A stretch of 64,000 nucleotides of DNA from Betaproteobacteria bacterium (lineage in GTDB: Bacteria; Pseudomonadota; Gammaproteobacteria; Burkholderiales; Casimicrobiaceae), in contig JADIZG010000074.1 of the NCBI GenBank assembly GCA_016704895.1, positions 1 to 64,000 of the forward strand. The letters are read 5' to 3'. Made by a program: the position numbers and the translations under genes. Shown in pieces: positions 1 through 12,228 of the stretch. A model generated the notes under the pieces. It had not been told where the DNA came from. It did no database searches and was given only the letters and a program-made list of their open reading frames with translations. The first letter of the stretch is position 1. Each line of letters begins with the position of its first letter.

Positions 1-1829
1 CGGCATCGACGCTGCGGAAAGCGCCTTGCGTGTCGGTGCCGACGTAGACACGAAGTCCATTGACGGGATCGACGGCGATCGCCGTGATCGTCGTCGTCGG
101 CATCGCGGTCCAGACCGATGTCCAGGTGGCGCCGGCGTTGTCCGTGCGCAGAAGCTGCGCCCCCGTCGGCGACGAGTACGCGACGAAGACGCGCTGACGG
201 TTCGACGGGTCGACCGTGATCGCCGTGACCGGCCCGGACACGTCGCCGGTGACGATGGGCTGCCAGCTTGCGCCGTGGTCGGAGGAGCGGTAGAGCCCCG
301 CAATGCCGACTGGCGCGTTCGTACCCGCGTAGAGCACCAGAGGTGAACCGGGCGCTCGGGCGAAGCTGAGAATCTCGTAGGGGGGCGCGGCGGTTCCCGT
401 CCAGGTCACGCCTTCATCCGTGGACCGATTCACGACGGCGAACCGGGGAGGCACGTTGAGAAAGCCGCTTGCGAAGAGAAAGTACTCGAGCGGTGGGTCG
501 CCCGGAACGATCCCCAGGTAGTCGATGCCGCGACCTCCGCCGACGGTCGGGGTGTCGGTCCACGTCGTTCCGGTGTCTACGCTGCGCCTCAGCACCGCAT
601 AGCCCGAACCGAACACGAGCCCACTGCGCGTCGGGCTCGTGGCAATGGGCATCACGGGCAAGGTGACGGGATCGCCGACGGTCTGCCAGGTGACGCCCGC
701 ATCGAACGATCGCTGCCGCTGAAGCGAACCGTTCACGAAGCGCACCGCAGGGTTCGACGCGTCGAACAGAACATCGACGCTCGGCTGCGACGGAAAGTCT
801 CCGGGACGTGGCAGGAGCTGCCAGCTCGCGCCGCCGTTGGTACTGCGGAGGACGCCGCCATCGAAGGACGCCATCAGCCAATCGCCGGCGCCAGCCTCGA
901 CGGCCAGATCGGGCAGTCCGCCGAAACCGACGATCGTGCCGACAACGACGAAGCTCGCGCCCCCGTCGACACTGCGGACCACCCGTCGCGTGGTCGCCTC
1001 GGCGGGCTGGTGCTCGAGCGCATAGACGATCGACGGCTGCGTCGGCGCATGGGCCACGGAAGCCGCCGGGAACTCGGCGCCTTCGACCGTGACACCCTGC
1101 CACGTCTGGCCGCTATCGGGCGAATACACGAGTCCGTTGCCTGCCGCCGCCACGGCCTTGCCGCCGAGCGCCGAAACGTCGGACACCCCCGTCGGGCCTG
1201 GCGTCCACACGCTTCCCCCATCCAGCGACTTGACGACAACGGGCTGCGGAACACTGCGCCGATACAGGTAGACCGTTCGCGTCGTCCAATCGACGGTACC
1301 GAACTCGGGTGCCAGCGGCACCGGAATCTGCGTCCACGTCGTTCCCGCATCCACCGAATGAAACAGCGAGTTGGCAAACGATCGGTACACGACGACCTCT
1401 GAGCCGTTGTCCGGATTGGCGCCGACCAGGACGTTCGTGCTCAGAACGCCGAAATCGAGCGGTGTCCACGACACGGCCCCGTCCTGGCTCCGTGCCAGGC
1501 GACGATCGTTCGCGGCGTAACCATAGCCGCCCGCCAGCGCCACCTGCGGAACCGTGTCGCTCTGGGACTCTCCTGCGACCTCGCTGTGGAGGGCCCACGA
1601 CGTTCCACCGTCGGTGGACAGATGCGTGACGAAGCCATCGCCGAGCGATGTGTATTCGCGCGCGGCAAGCCACATCCCGGGAATCCGGGGGTGCGCTGCA
1701 ATCCCGACGCGCAAGGACGGGACTGCCGGGCGGGCCCCACGGTTGCCAGGGACCCGCCGTCACCGGCGCGGACGCGCATGCAAACAGCGCAAGAAGAATC
1801 GCGCGCATTGCGCGCCATCGGCGCCGCAT
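1..1829 (-). CDS. Exported BNR/sialidase-like repeat protein A (3' end outside window, frame break near 1730)
   Basis: The reverse strand encodes a signal peptide (ATG at 1829 or 1808; hydrophobic stretch LLALFACASA, cleavage near TAG-PWQPW) followed by many BNR/Asp-box-type units of the kind S.D.G.TW, such as STDGGTSW, SVDAGTTW, STNGGASW and RTDNAGATW. Such repeats build beta-propellers; the enzymatic or binding role is unknown. The signal peptide and the repeats are in different frames, joined by one indel near 1725-1735. The frame stays open to the left window edge. It is a tandem paralogue of the upstream gene, whose mature start WQPYG matches WQPWG here. About 80 bases separate the two, so co-transcription is likely. 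No catalytic sialidase arginine triad could be recognised, so sialidase activity should not be assumed. Confidence 0.7.
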
Positions 1830-1911
1830 TCCGCGCGCTCGTTCATGATCGATGTCCCGAACCAGGCAATTCGTGTCAGTCGTCACCGTGACTCCATAGG
1901 GCGCACGCTTC

Positions 1912-4350
1912 TCAATCCGGCACGCACGCGAACACGCGCGTTTCCTTCTCGCCTTCGAAGATCCATTCCTGGTTGCGCATGAATTCGAACGTCGCCATGC
2001 TCGTCGTGTAGCGATGATTGGGCGCGCCGTCGCGGTTCGCGTTCCACAGGCGGTACAGCGGCCGCGTCTCGGGCGGGCAGCCATGGGACGCGCTTTCGGG
2101 CAGCGCGAGCCCGAACGCGATCTTCTCGTAGAACCACTTCGGATCCGCCTTCACGATCTCGCACTCCGCCGGGTACGGCGTGTAGAAGTGCGACGACAGC
2201 GGCGCGAAGCCGACGCCGAAGAAGCGGCAGACCGGCAGGTTGCCCGAGTCGTCGCCCTCGGCCACGCGGAAGCTCTCGCCGGTGCGTGCCCATCCCTGGA
2301 AGACGCCGGCATCGAGCCCCGCGATCTCGTCGAGATCGGCCGATACGAAGTAGTGGTTGAACGGGGCGTGGTAGTACTCGATCGCGCGCCGATCTCCCAG
2401 CGGCAGGCCAGCGGCGAGGTCGAGCACGAACTGGCCCGCATTGGTTGACAGGTAAAGCCGCTGCGCATCGCGCGGGTCGATCGCAATGCTCGTGGCCTCG
2501 CGCGCCGCGCCGAGCAAACCCTCGTCGAGCGCATGCCACGTCGCGCCCCCGTCGGTCGTGCGGAACGCGCCGCTGCCTTGGACGACCGCGTAGGCCGTGG
2601 TCGCGACCGCGGGGTCCACGGCGATCGACGTCACGGCGCCGGCCCCCAGCCCGCTGCTCGCAGGCTGCCAGGTGACACCGCCATCGACGCTCCGGAGGAT
2701 CGCGTACGGCGACGGAGTCCGGTACCCGACGTAGATCGTCGTCGCGCTCGACGGCGCGACAGCGACCGCGTTCACGGCGCCGCCCTGAGGCAACGTCGCA
2801 ACCGCCGCGAGCGTCGTGCCCTGGTCGGTCGAGCGGACCAGGCCGATCGCGTTGGCGCCCGCGTCGACGCCGATGTAGAGCACCGTGGGTGAGATCCGCG
2901 ACGCCGATGCCGACAAAGGCAGCGCAGGAATCTGGGCGCGCTGCGCGAAGCTGTCGCCGTCGTCGAACGAGACGAAGACACGCTCGCCGGTCACGTCGTC
3001 GACGCGCTGCAGTACGTATACCTCGCCAAGCTGGCCGTCGACGATCGCTCGCGGCGCGCTGCCGAAACGGCCGCTGACGAGGATCTTGGGCGTCCACGTG
3101 GCCCCACCGTCGGTGCTGAGCGCTGTGCTCGAGAAAGTCAGATGGCGCTCGCCGCCCAGCACGACGTTGGTTCGCACGCGACTGGCCCATTGAACCGAGT
3201 ACGGGACGTGCCCGGATCGACCTGCTCCCACGTCGCGCCCCCGTCCTGCGTCCGGATGACGCGCCCGCTCAGCCACTGGCGCTGCGGCGCGGTCGCGTCG
3301 AACAGCACACGCCGTGCGATTCCGGGGCTGCCGCTCGCGCGCGGAACGCGCTGGACCGTCACGCCGCCGTCGACGCTCTCGTGCAAGCCCCATGCCGTGC
3401 CGACCCACACGCGCAGCGGCTGCGCGCCGTCAACGTTGAGCGCGACGGTGCCGCTGTCGCCGAGCCCGCCTAGCTCTTCGGGGACGAAACCGGCGGCGCG
3501 TCCACGTCGCGCCCGCATCGACGCTGCGCAGGACCTGGCGCGACTTCGCGGCGACGCAGTCGACCGCATAGACGGTGCTCGGCGCGGAAGGCGCGAACGC
3601 GATCGCGCAAACGTTCACCGGTCCGAGGTTGGCGCCGACCGGCAGGAACGAGGCACCGCCGTCGGCGGACCGCGTCAGCGACGTGCCTTGTGTCGCGACG
3701 ACCACGCCGCCGAGCGCGTCGTAGTACGGCGTCGGGGCTTGCGTGAGCCACGGGCCGGCGCTGTCGAGCGCCTTGCCCCCGAACCCGTCGAAGCGCCACG
3801 CGTAGATCCGGCGCGCGACCCAGTCGACGGTGATGCGCGAGGCGTGGAACGGCGCGAGCTCGAACGACCACGACGCGCCGCCGTCAGTGGTGCGCGCGAC
3901 GCGTCCGCCGAAGAACGCGACGATCTCCTGCGTATTCGACGGGTTGACCCCGCCGATCGCATAGCCGTTACCGTCGTCGGCGGGCGTCGGTGTCGGAAAC
4001 GCGATCGGAACCCAGGTGCGCGTTTCGTCGGGGCTCCACCACGGCACCTGGAACCGGTTGAGGAAGACCTGCGTCGGGGTCCCCGCAATGAACGCCGCCG
4101 GAAACTCGGTCGGCGGCGACAGGATCGTATCGAGGGTCCGGTGGCGCCACGTCGCACCGGCGTCCGGCGAATAGGCGGCGTACGCCGCGCCGGCGTTGAA
4201 CACGAACATCGGCCCGGAGGTGCCCGGAAGGGCCGCGATCGCCGCTGCCGGACGGTCCGTCAGCCCATAGGGTTGCCACTGCGAGGCGTTGGCCGCCAAC
4301 GCGACGAGGGCCGCGAAGGCGGCGGCGACGAGACCGATTCGGTGCAGCAT
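1912..4350 (-). CDS. Exported BNR-repeat protein B with C-terminal DUF5648-like domain (two frame breaks)
   Basis: About 810 codons. The start ATG at 4350 is preceded by a GGGGG ribosome-binding run and opens a signal peptide (MLHRIGLVAAAFAALVAL, cleavage after ANA). Repeats of the type SPDAGATW, TTDGGASW, SADGGASF, SVDGGVTW and TTDGGATW follow across roughly residues 30-640. The last 150 residues contain AIEYYHAPFNHYFVSAD and a second related unit (RYTTSMATFEF), which is the DUF5648 pattern often found at the end of secreted proteins. Frame changes near 3490 and 3195 split the repeats, with homologous sequence continuing on both sides, so I read one gene with two indels. It is probably the first gene of a two-gene unit with protein A. 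Substrate and partner are unknown. Confidence 0.7.
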
Positions 4351-4466
4351 GGACAGTCCCCCTTCGCGCCCTGTCGCCGGGCCACGACGTCGGACGAGGA
4401 TCATAACTATGCTCCGACCGCGGGGGGTGGCGATCGTTCCGTCGCCAGGGGCCATGGCAGCGCGGC

Positions 4467-7400
4467 TCAGTCCGCCGTCCGGCTCAGCTTTCGGTCGTGC
4501 TCGCAGAACGCGATCCACTGCGCCGTCAGCTTCTCCTGCACCGAGTTCTGCCTGAGGCGGGCGTCGAGCGCCCCGAAGTCGACGTGGTCGAGCGGCTGGT
4601 CCTGGTTGAAGCACGAGAACACGTAGCTCGTCTTGCCGGTGACCGGGTCCTTGTGCGGCTGCAGGCACTGCGCGCAGATCTCCTTCATCATGCACTGCAT
4701 CGGCGAGTTGATCGAGCCGATCGCCGCGTGGCCGGGCTTCATGTACGGCGCGAGCACCGTGTGCCGCCGCGGCCACCGCGGCCATCATCCTGTCGGACCC
4801 GATCGCGACGATGCGGTCGGGGAGGTCGAACGGGATCGGCTGCGCGCCGAGCTTGCCGTCCGCGTACGCGGACATTCCCTGCACGATGTTGCCGACGAAC
4901 GACTTGTCCTGCGGGCGCGTCGCCGCGAAGCCCGGCGCCTCGTCGCAGCACCAGACGACGGCGTCGGCCGCGGCCTCGATGTCGGCCACCTTGTAGCGGT
5001 CGATCATCTTCTTGTAGCCGGCGAAGTACAGCACCTTCGAGCCGGCCGCGCGGAACGCCTGGCCGATCGAGAACAGCACCGCGTTGCCGAGCCCGCCGCC
5101 GACGAGGACGACGGTCTCGCCGGGCTCGATCTCGGTCGGCGCGCCGGTCGGCCCCATCAGCACGACGCGCTCGCCGGGCTTCATCGTCGCGCACAGGTCC
5201 GACGAGCCGCCCATCTCGAGCACGATCGTCGAGACGAGCCCGCGCTCGCGGTCGACCCAGGCGCCGGTCAGCGCGAGGCCCTCCATCGTCATGCGCGTGC
5301 CGCGCTTCACCGGCGCGAGTGACTCGTAGTTCTGCAGCCGGTAGAACTGGCCGGGCTTGAAGTTGCGCGCGGCCTGCGGGCGCGCGGACGACGACCTCGA
5401 CGATCGTCGGCGTCAGGCGCTCGACGCGCTCGACGCTCGGGCGCAGGTCGGCGTCGAGCATCGCGAAGAACGCGGCGTCGGTCAGCGACGAGGCGGGCGC
5501 GACGCGCGCGAGCCGACGCGTGACGATGCCGTAGCCCTGTTTCGCGCTCGCCATCGCCTTCACGACGTTGCCGTGGAACGACGGGTGCAGGTCGCCGAAG
5601 AAGCTGGTCGCGCGGCCGTCGTCGCGGATCGAGGTCAGCACCGCGGGCTTCTCGGGTTTCGCGAGTCCGCGCACCGGCTTCACCGGCTTGCCGTCCTCGT
5701 CGAGCAGGCGGAAGTACTTGCCGTCGAGGCCGAAGTGGTCGGCGTCCTCGCGCGCGAGCACGGTGTTCGGCTGCGTGCCCGCGGCGATCAGGATCGTGCG
5801 CGCGGGCAGCGTCGTGCGCCCGTACTCGTGCCACACGCCGTCGCCGTCGTTGTGGTGCTGCGACACCTTGAGCCCGGCCGCGTGGCCGTGCGCGTCGACC
5901 TCGATCGCGAGCGGCGTCAGGCCTTCGCCGAACCAGATGCCCTCCTCCAGCGCCTTCTCGACCTCCTCGTGGTTCAGCGTGTACGAGGGGCTGTCGACGA
6001 GGAGCCGGCGGTAGGCGATCGTCGCGCCGCCCCACGACTGCAACAGCGGCACGATTCGCGCCTCGCGGCCCTCGGTGGCGGCTTCGTCGCGCTCGGAGCG
6101 GATCGCGTACGCGTGCGACAGGAACTCCTCGGCGATCGCGCGCTCCTCCTGCGACCACGCTCGCTCGACCGCCTCGCGGCCGTGCTCGGCCACGAGCGCC
6201 TCGTAGCGCTTCAGGAACTTCTCGACCTGGATCGGATAGTAGGCGAGCGACTCGGTCGCCGTGTCGATCGCGGTGAGCCCCCCGCCGACGACGACGACCG
6301 GCAGCCGGACCTGCATGTTCGCGAGCGAGTCGGCCTTCGCCGCGCCGGTCAGCTGCAGCGCCATCAGGAAGTCGGACGCCGTGCGCACGCCGTGCGCGAG
6401 GCCGTTCGGCAATTCGAGCACCGTCGGCTTGCCCGCGCCCGCGGCGAGCGCGACGTGGTCGAAGCCCATCGCGAACGCGTCCTCGACGGTGATCGTGCCG
6501 CCGAAGCGCACGCCGCCGTAGAGCGCGAACTGTGAGCGGCGTTCGAGCAGCAGCCGGATGACCTTCAGGAAGTTCTTGTCCCAGCGGACCGTGATTCCGT
6601 ACTCGGCCACGCCGCCGAAGCCCGCCAGCACGCGGTCGCCCAGCGGCTCGATCAGCGAATCGAAGTCGCGCACCGGTTCGAACGGCACGCGCTCGCCTGC
6701 GAGCGTGATGCCCGAGAGCTTCGGATCGAGCGGCTCGATCTTGAGCCCGTCGATCGCGACGACCGTGTGGCCGTCGTTCATCAGGTGGTGCGCGAGCGTG
6801 AAGCCGGCCGGCCCCTGCCCGACGACGAGCACGCGCTTGCCCGTCGCCTCGCGCGGCACCGGGCGGCGCAGGTCGAGCGGGTTCCAGCGCGTGAGCAGCG
6901 AGTAGATCTCGAAGCCGTACGGCAGCGCGAGCACGTCCTTGAGGACGCGCGTCTCGCTCTGCGGGATGTCGACCGGGTCCTGCTTCTGGTAGATGCACGA
7001 CTTCATGCAGTCGTTGCAGATCCGGTGGCCGGTGCCCGCCGCCATCGGGTTGTCGACGCAGATCGTCGCGAGCGCGCCGATCGCCCAGCCGTCGGCGCGC
7101 AGCTTGTGGAACTCGGAGATGCGCTCCTCCAGCGGGCAGCCGGCGAGCGTCACGCCGAACGGGCTCTTCCTGAACGGGTTCTCGAGCGCCGAGCCGTCGG
7201 CGGGCTTCTTCTCCGGCAGGCCGCGCGCGCAGCTGTCCTTGCCCTGCTCGTGGCACCAGATGCAGTAGTGGGCCTGGTCGAGGCCGCCGACGAGGTCGGT
7301 GCCGTGGTCGGTGAGCGCGAAGCCGGCGCGCTCGCGGGCGTGGCCGGGCGCAAGCGTGAACGCGGTGACCTCGCCGCGCTTGACGGGCACGATCGGCACG

Positions 7401-7996
7401 AGCTTCGTCGCGTCGATCTTGCGCGGGCCGCGGAACAGCACGCCGTCGCGATGCGCCGCCCGGCCCTCCGGCGTGTGCGCGGCCCACGCGGCGTAGCGCA
7501 TCGCGATGTCGATCGCTTCCGCATTCGCCGCCTCGTCCTTCAGCCAGCCGGAGACGGCTTTCGCGAAGGCGATCTCGTTGTTCCGGCCGACGATCGGCGC
7601 GCCGATGCGCGCTTCCAGCGCCGCGCGCAGCGCCGGACCGTCGAACGCGCCCGCCGCGTCCGCCTTGTACGCGCCCATCGCCTTGCGCTGGACGAACTGG
7701 CGCTTGACCGCATAGAGCGGCGCGAGCGCGTTCTGCGCCGCCTCCAGCGCGCGGACCTCCTCCTGCACGCCGAACAGCGTCGCGACGAAGTCCTCGACGT
7801 GGGGGCCGAGCGCGATCAGCAGGTCGCCCTCGTCCCTGTTGCCGAGCGCGTCGGGCGCGGTCCGTCCCTCGCGCAGCCGCGCGGCAAGCGGCGCGTCGGC
7901 GGCCTCGAGATGGGCGAGGAACAGCCGGTCGATCGCGGCGGCGCCGGCCGTCGTGTAGAGGTCGGCGAACGCGAGCCCGTGGGCGAGTCGTAGCAT
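4467..7996 (-). CDS. Multidomain FAD/NAD(P) iron-sulfur oxidoreductase (GltD-like plus PyrK-like halves)
   Basis: A cytoplasmic flavoprotein of about 1,175 residues. The N-terminal part is family-specific. Cysteine clusters follow (CIWCHEQGKDSC, then CNDCMKSCIYQ) resembling the Fe-S region of glutamate synthase small subunits. The central part has an FAD motif (VLVVGQGPAGFTLAHHL) and a second dinucleotide motif (VVVVGGGLTAIDTA). The C-terminal third resembles the dihydroorotate dehydrogenase electron-transfer subunit: VLVGGGLGNAVLFSIG for NAD(P), then CMMKEICAQC and a later FSCF that could hold a 2Fe-2S cluster. An electron-transfer or NAD(P)H-oxidising role is a family-level inference; the substrate is not evident. 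Frame breaks near 5380 and 4770 lie between parts that clearly belong together. ATG at 7996 gives MLRLAHGLAF. Confidence 0.75.
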
Positions 7997-8156
7997 GGGA
8001 AGTGGCGGGCGGCGGTCTCGAGAACGCCCCGGTGGACTTGGACGTCGGATTCTAACTGCCGGTCCGTGCCGTCCGACCGGTGCGGGCGGGCAGGACGAAA
8101 TTGCTTGAGATCCGTCAACCGCCATGCCCGCGTTGGCGTCATGGCGTCTCCGGAAA

Positions 8157-8200
8157 CCGGGGTCAGACCCCGGGCAAGCAGAACCGGGGTCTGACCCCGG
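8157..8200. repeat. Inverted pair of 17-bp palindromes, GGGGTCAGACCCC family
   Basis: CCGGGGTCAGACCCCGG at 8157-8173 and CCGGGGTCTGACCCCGG at 8184-8200 lie in opposite orientation, 10 bases apart. Each is palindromic except for its centre, and the pair is itself an inverted repeat that could form a long hairpin. The element ends two bases before the stop codon of the DUF2798 gene. A related palindrome occurs at 36735-36762. This is a REP-like arrangement; no transposase for it is visible in the window. Confidence 0.85.
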
Positions 8201-8201
8201 A

Positions 8202-8450
8202 CTACCGCGGCATCTGCGAGTTCGTCCCGGTCAGCCGGTCGGTCATCCGCTGCACGAACGGCCGCACGAGGAGCACCGCGGGGAACGCGACCATCCACGC
8301 GAACGCCCAGGCGCCCATCCAGGTCCTGACGAAGCCGGGCGCGAAGCCGAGTGCGACGAAGGTCGAGATGCCCGACACGATGAACGTCATGAAGGCGGTG
8401 AGCAGGAAGCCGAACACGTAGGGCGCCGCTCGCTTGGGGAACATGGCCAT
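8202..8450 (-). CDS. DUF2798 family small membrane protein
   Basis: 82 residues with two predicted membrane helices: YVFGFLLTAFMTFIVSGIST and, after a short loop, WMGAWAFAWMVAFPAVLLV. The PFVQRMTDRLT ending is characteristic of DUF2798. The function is unknown; the protein is presumably in the inner membrane. The start is ATG 8450, two bases after the metC stop, so translation is probably coupled; ATG 8444 is an alternative. The stop adjoins the inverted palindrome pair at 8157-8200, which could serve as a transcription end. Confidence 0.8.
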   Translation of the reverse strand: MAMFPKRAAPYVFGFLLTAFMTFIVSGISTFVALGFAPGFVRTWMGAWAFAWMVAFPAVLLVRPFVQRMTDRLTGTNSQMPR

Positions 8451-8452
8451 CG

Positions 8453-9643
8453 TCAGGAACGTCCGTTCAATCGTTGGAAGCCGTCGTCGAGGTCCGCGAT
8501 CAGGTCGTCGGGGTCCTCGAGTCCGATGTGGAGGCGCAGGCACGGTCCGCCTGCGTCGAAGCGCGACGCGGTCCGGAGCTTGTCCGGGTCGGTCGGGATG
8601 ATCAGGCTCTCGAAGCCGCCCCAGCTCCAGCCCATCCGGAAGAGCCGCATCCGGTCGAGCATCGCGGCGAGGCGCTCGCGCGTCGGTCCCGGGTGGAGCA
8701 CGATCGTGAACAGCCCGGTCGCGAGCCGGAAGTCGCGCTTCCACAACTCGTGCCCGCGGGCGCCCGGCAGCGCCGGGTAGAGCACTTCGCGCACCTCGGG
8801 ACGCGACCGCAGCCAACTGGCCACGCGCATCGCGCTCGCCTGGTGGCGCGCGAGCCGCGTCGCGAGCGTCCGCAGCCCGCGCAGGCCCAGGAACGCGTCG
8901 TCGGTCGACACGGCGACGCCCATGTCGGTCCAGATCCGGTGCATCGGCGCGGTCGTCGCGTCGTTGCAGACGATCAGGCCCAGGAGCACGTCCGAGTGGC
9001 CGCCGATGTACTTGGTCGCCGCGTGCACCGACACGTCGACGCCGTGGTCGAACGAGCGGAAGCCGAGTGGGGTCGCCCACGAGTTGTCCATCACGACGAC
9101 CGCGCCGTGACGATGCGCGACCGCCGCGATCGCGGGGACGTCCTGAACGTCGAACGACAGCGAGCCGGGCGACTCGACGAACACGACGCGGGTGTTCGGC
9201 GTCATCGCCTGCTCGATCGCCGCACCGGCGAGCGGGTCGTAGAACGCGATCTCGACGCCGTAGCGCTGGAGCGTGTTCATCGCGAACCGGCGCGTGGGGC
9301 CGTAGACCGAGTCGGTGATCAGCACGCGGTCACCGGCCTTCGTGAGCGCGAGGAGCGGCAGCGTCGTCGCCGCGAGCCCGCTCGGCACGGCGAATCCGCG
9401 CGCCCCGCCTTCGAGCTCGGCGACCGCGGACTGCAGGTCGGTGACGGTCGGCAGGCCGTGCAGCCCATAGCCGATGCCCGGGTGGGTCCCCGCCGCCGAC
9501 GCTTCGAGATCGTCGAGCGTCGGGAACACGATCGTCGACGCGCGATAGACCGGCGTGTTGACCGCGCCCAGATGCTTCGCCGGCTCGCGTCCGAGGTGGA
9601 CCACCGCGGTCTCCGGCTTGAGCGGCTTGTCGCGGTCGCTCAT
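8453..9643 (-). CDS. metC: Cystathionine beta-lyase (PLP-dependent)
   Basis: 396 residues, the usual length for the Cys/Met metabolism PLP family. It cleaves cystathionine to homocysteine, ammonia and pyruvate in methionine synthesis. The PLP lysine is K211 in ATKYIGGHSD; the cofactor aspartate lies in VVMDNSWATPLGF near 186, and the substrate region GWSWGGFESL is near 340. NSW.TP and the Trp-rich ending favour MetC over MetB or MetZ. ATG 9643 overlaps the gntK stop (ATGA), so it belongs to the run gnd-gntK-metC-DUF2798. The gene is intact. Confidence 0.88.
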   Translation of the reverse strand: MSDRDKPLKPETAVVHLGREPAKHLGAVNTPVYRASTIVFPTLDDLEASAAGTHPGIGYGLHGLPTVTDLQSAVAELEGGARGFAVPSGLAATTLPLLALTKAGDRVLITDSVYGPTRRFAMNTLQRYGVEIAFYDPLAGAAIEQAMTPNTRVVFVESPGSLSFDVQDVPAIAAVAHRHGAVVVMDNSWATPLGFRSFDHGVDVSVHAATKYIGGHSDVLLGLIVCNDATTAPMHRIWTDMGVAVSTDDAFLGLRGLRTLATRLARHQASAMRVASWLRSRPEVREVLYPALPGARGHELWKRDFRLATGLFTIVLHPGPTRERLAAMLDRMRLFRMGWSWGGFESLIIPTDPDKLRTASRFDAGGPCLRLHIGLEDPDDLIADLDDGFQRLNGRS

Positions 9644-10130
9644 GGCTGGTGGGCAACGGCAAGGGCGGTGCAGATGTGATCGACCTGCCGCTCGACCGGC
9701 AGCCGGACGTCGACCTCGACGGCGTTCGCCGGGCGCTCCAGCGCCGCGAACTGGCTCGCCAGCAGCGAGGCCGGCATGTACCGGTGTTTCCGGTCCGCGA
9801 GCCGCGACGCGATCGTCGCCTGATCGCCGGCGATATGCACGAAACGAACGTCGCCCGCGGTGCCGAGGCGCGATCGGTACGCCTCCTTCAGCGCCGAGCA
9901 CGCGAGCACGGCGTTGCCGCCGGCAGCCTCGATCGTCCGCAGCTCCGACGCGAGCCGGTCGAGCCACGGCCAGCGGTCCTCGTCGGCGAGCGGCGTACCC
10001 GCGGCCATCTTCGCGACGTTGGCCGGCGGATGGAAGTCGTCGGCGTCGAGGAAGCGCCAGCCGAGCCGCTCGGCCAGCGCGGCGCCGACCGTGCTCTTGC
10101 CGCAGCCGGTCACGCCCATCACGACCACGA

Positions 10131-10134
<4 letters not shown>
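9640..10134 (-). CDS. gntK: Gluconokinase
   Basis: 164 residues, typical for the GntK/IdnK family. It phosphorylates D-gluconate to 6-phosphogluconate using ATP. The P-loop GVTGCGKST is at residues 8-16. DADDFHPPANVAKMAAGTPL binds gluconate, and ACSALKEAYR and RKHRYMPASLL are family signatures. The start ATG overlaps the gnd stop (ATGA at 10131-10134) and the gene's own stop overlaps metC. Adjacency to 6-phosphogluconate dehydrogenase makes a two-step gluconate shunt: GntK makes the substrate that Gnd oxidises. Confidence 0.9.
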
Positions 10135-11066
<932 letters not shown>

Positions 11067-11086
11067 GGGGAGTGTCGCGCGGAGGA

Positions 11087-11964
11087 TCAGCCGGGCATTC
11101 TACCGGCTGCATGACCGGGCGGCGCTCCCGCCCCGCGCGAGGCCACGACCGCCGCCGCGACGAGCAACGCACATCCGGCCAGCATTCCGACCGTGGGCCG
11201 CTCGCCCAGCAGCCAGGCCGCGAGCGCGATCCCGTAGACCGGCTCGAGCGCGGCGACGACGCTTGCCGTGTGCGCGCTGACCGTCGCGAGCGAGGCGACG
11301 AACAGCGTGTGCGCGAGCGCCGTGCAGACGACGCCGAGCACGACGATCAGCGCGACCTCGCGCGCGCCGGGCCACGACGCGGCGCCGGGCCAGACGAGCA
11401 CGACCGGCACGAGGACGAGCGCAGCGAAGGCGTTCTGCCACAGCGCGATCGACCGCGCCGGGTGCGTGCGCGCGTAGCGCCGATTGCGCACGGCGAGCCA
11501 CGCGAACGACATGCCGGACAGCACGCCCCAGGCGAGTCCGCGCAGCGACGCGTCCTGCCAGTCGAAACGAGGGACGGTCAGCACGAGGCCGGCCACGACG
11601 AGCGCAGCGATCGCCCGGTCGCGCGGGCTCGCGCGCCGCTCGCCGGTCAGGCGCTCGAGCAGGAGCGTCCACAGCGGGAAGCTCGAAAACCCAGGAGCCC
11701 GACGGCGACGCTGGCGGACTGGATCGCGGCGAAGAAGGCGACCCAGTGCAACGCGAGCACGGCGCCGTTCAGCGCCAGCCCGGGCACCGGGCGCGCGGGC
11801 GCGCGCGTGGCCAGCGCAAGGGCCCCGAGCGCCAGCGCCGCCACGAGCGTCCGGCCGAGCACGATCGACGTCGGCGACATCGCGAGCCACGCACCGAAGA
11901 GCCCGGCCACGCCGAAGAGGGCGACGGCAACGTGCAGCGAAGCCAGGGCGGAAGCGGGTCGCAT
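11087..11964 (-). CDS. EamA/DMT-superfamily transporter (one frame break)
   Basis: About 290 residues with ten hydrophobic segments in two EamA halves. The N-terminal half (MRPASALASLHVAVALFG to SVAVGLLGF) and the C-terminal half (SSFPLWTLLLERLTG onward, with LEPVYGIALAAWLLGERPT) are in different frames. Restoring one T in the T-run near 11690 joins LLGF to SSFPLW, the usual mid-protein junction of this family. Such proteins export amino acids or other metabolites across the inner membrane; the substrate cannot be told. The gene runs towards gnd and may share its transcript. Confidence 0.75.
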
Positions 11965-12062
11965 CGGGAGGCATGCCTGAGGGCGCGCCGATTCTCCCAT
12001 GCGGGCGTCGGCGCCGCCGAGGACTTCCCCGGGCGGAAGCGCGCTGCCGACGTTCCCTGCGC

Positions 12063-12228
12063 TAGAATCGCCGTTCGCCCCGGGGGGCGGATGCCCGGGG
12101 ATGCCGCCGAGGCGAAATCGGCCGGCTGAAGGCGGCCAGGGAAGCCGGACCCACCAGGGCTTCGGCGCTCCCTTGCGCCGACACGCCGCCCCAACCCACA
12201 AGAACGACTCGACCGCAGGAGGAAGCCG
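12063..12228 (+). promoter_or_regulatory. Probable promoter and GC-rich leader of the gamma-glutamyl operon
   Basis: TAGAAT at 12063-12068 resembles a sigma70 -10 box and recurs in the same form upstream of other genes here. The following ~140-base leader can fold (for example GGCCG...CGGCC around 12119-12136) and ends in an AGGAGGAA ribosome-binding site at 12217-12224, four bases before the ATG. I could not match it to a known riboswitch consensus. Confidence 0.35.

Noticed and set aside
12063..12228. Possible riboswitch before the GS-like gene
   Set aside because: No B12 box, glycine, guanidine, SAH or glutamine aptamer consensus could be matched; only a generic GC-rich hairpin remains.
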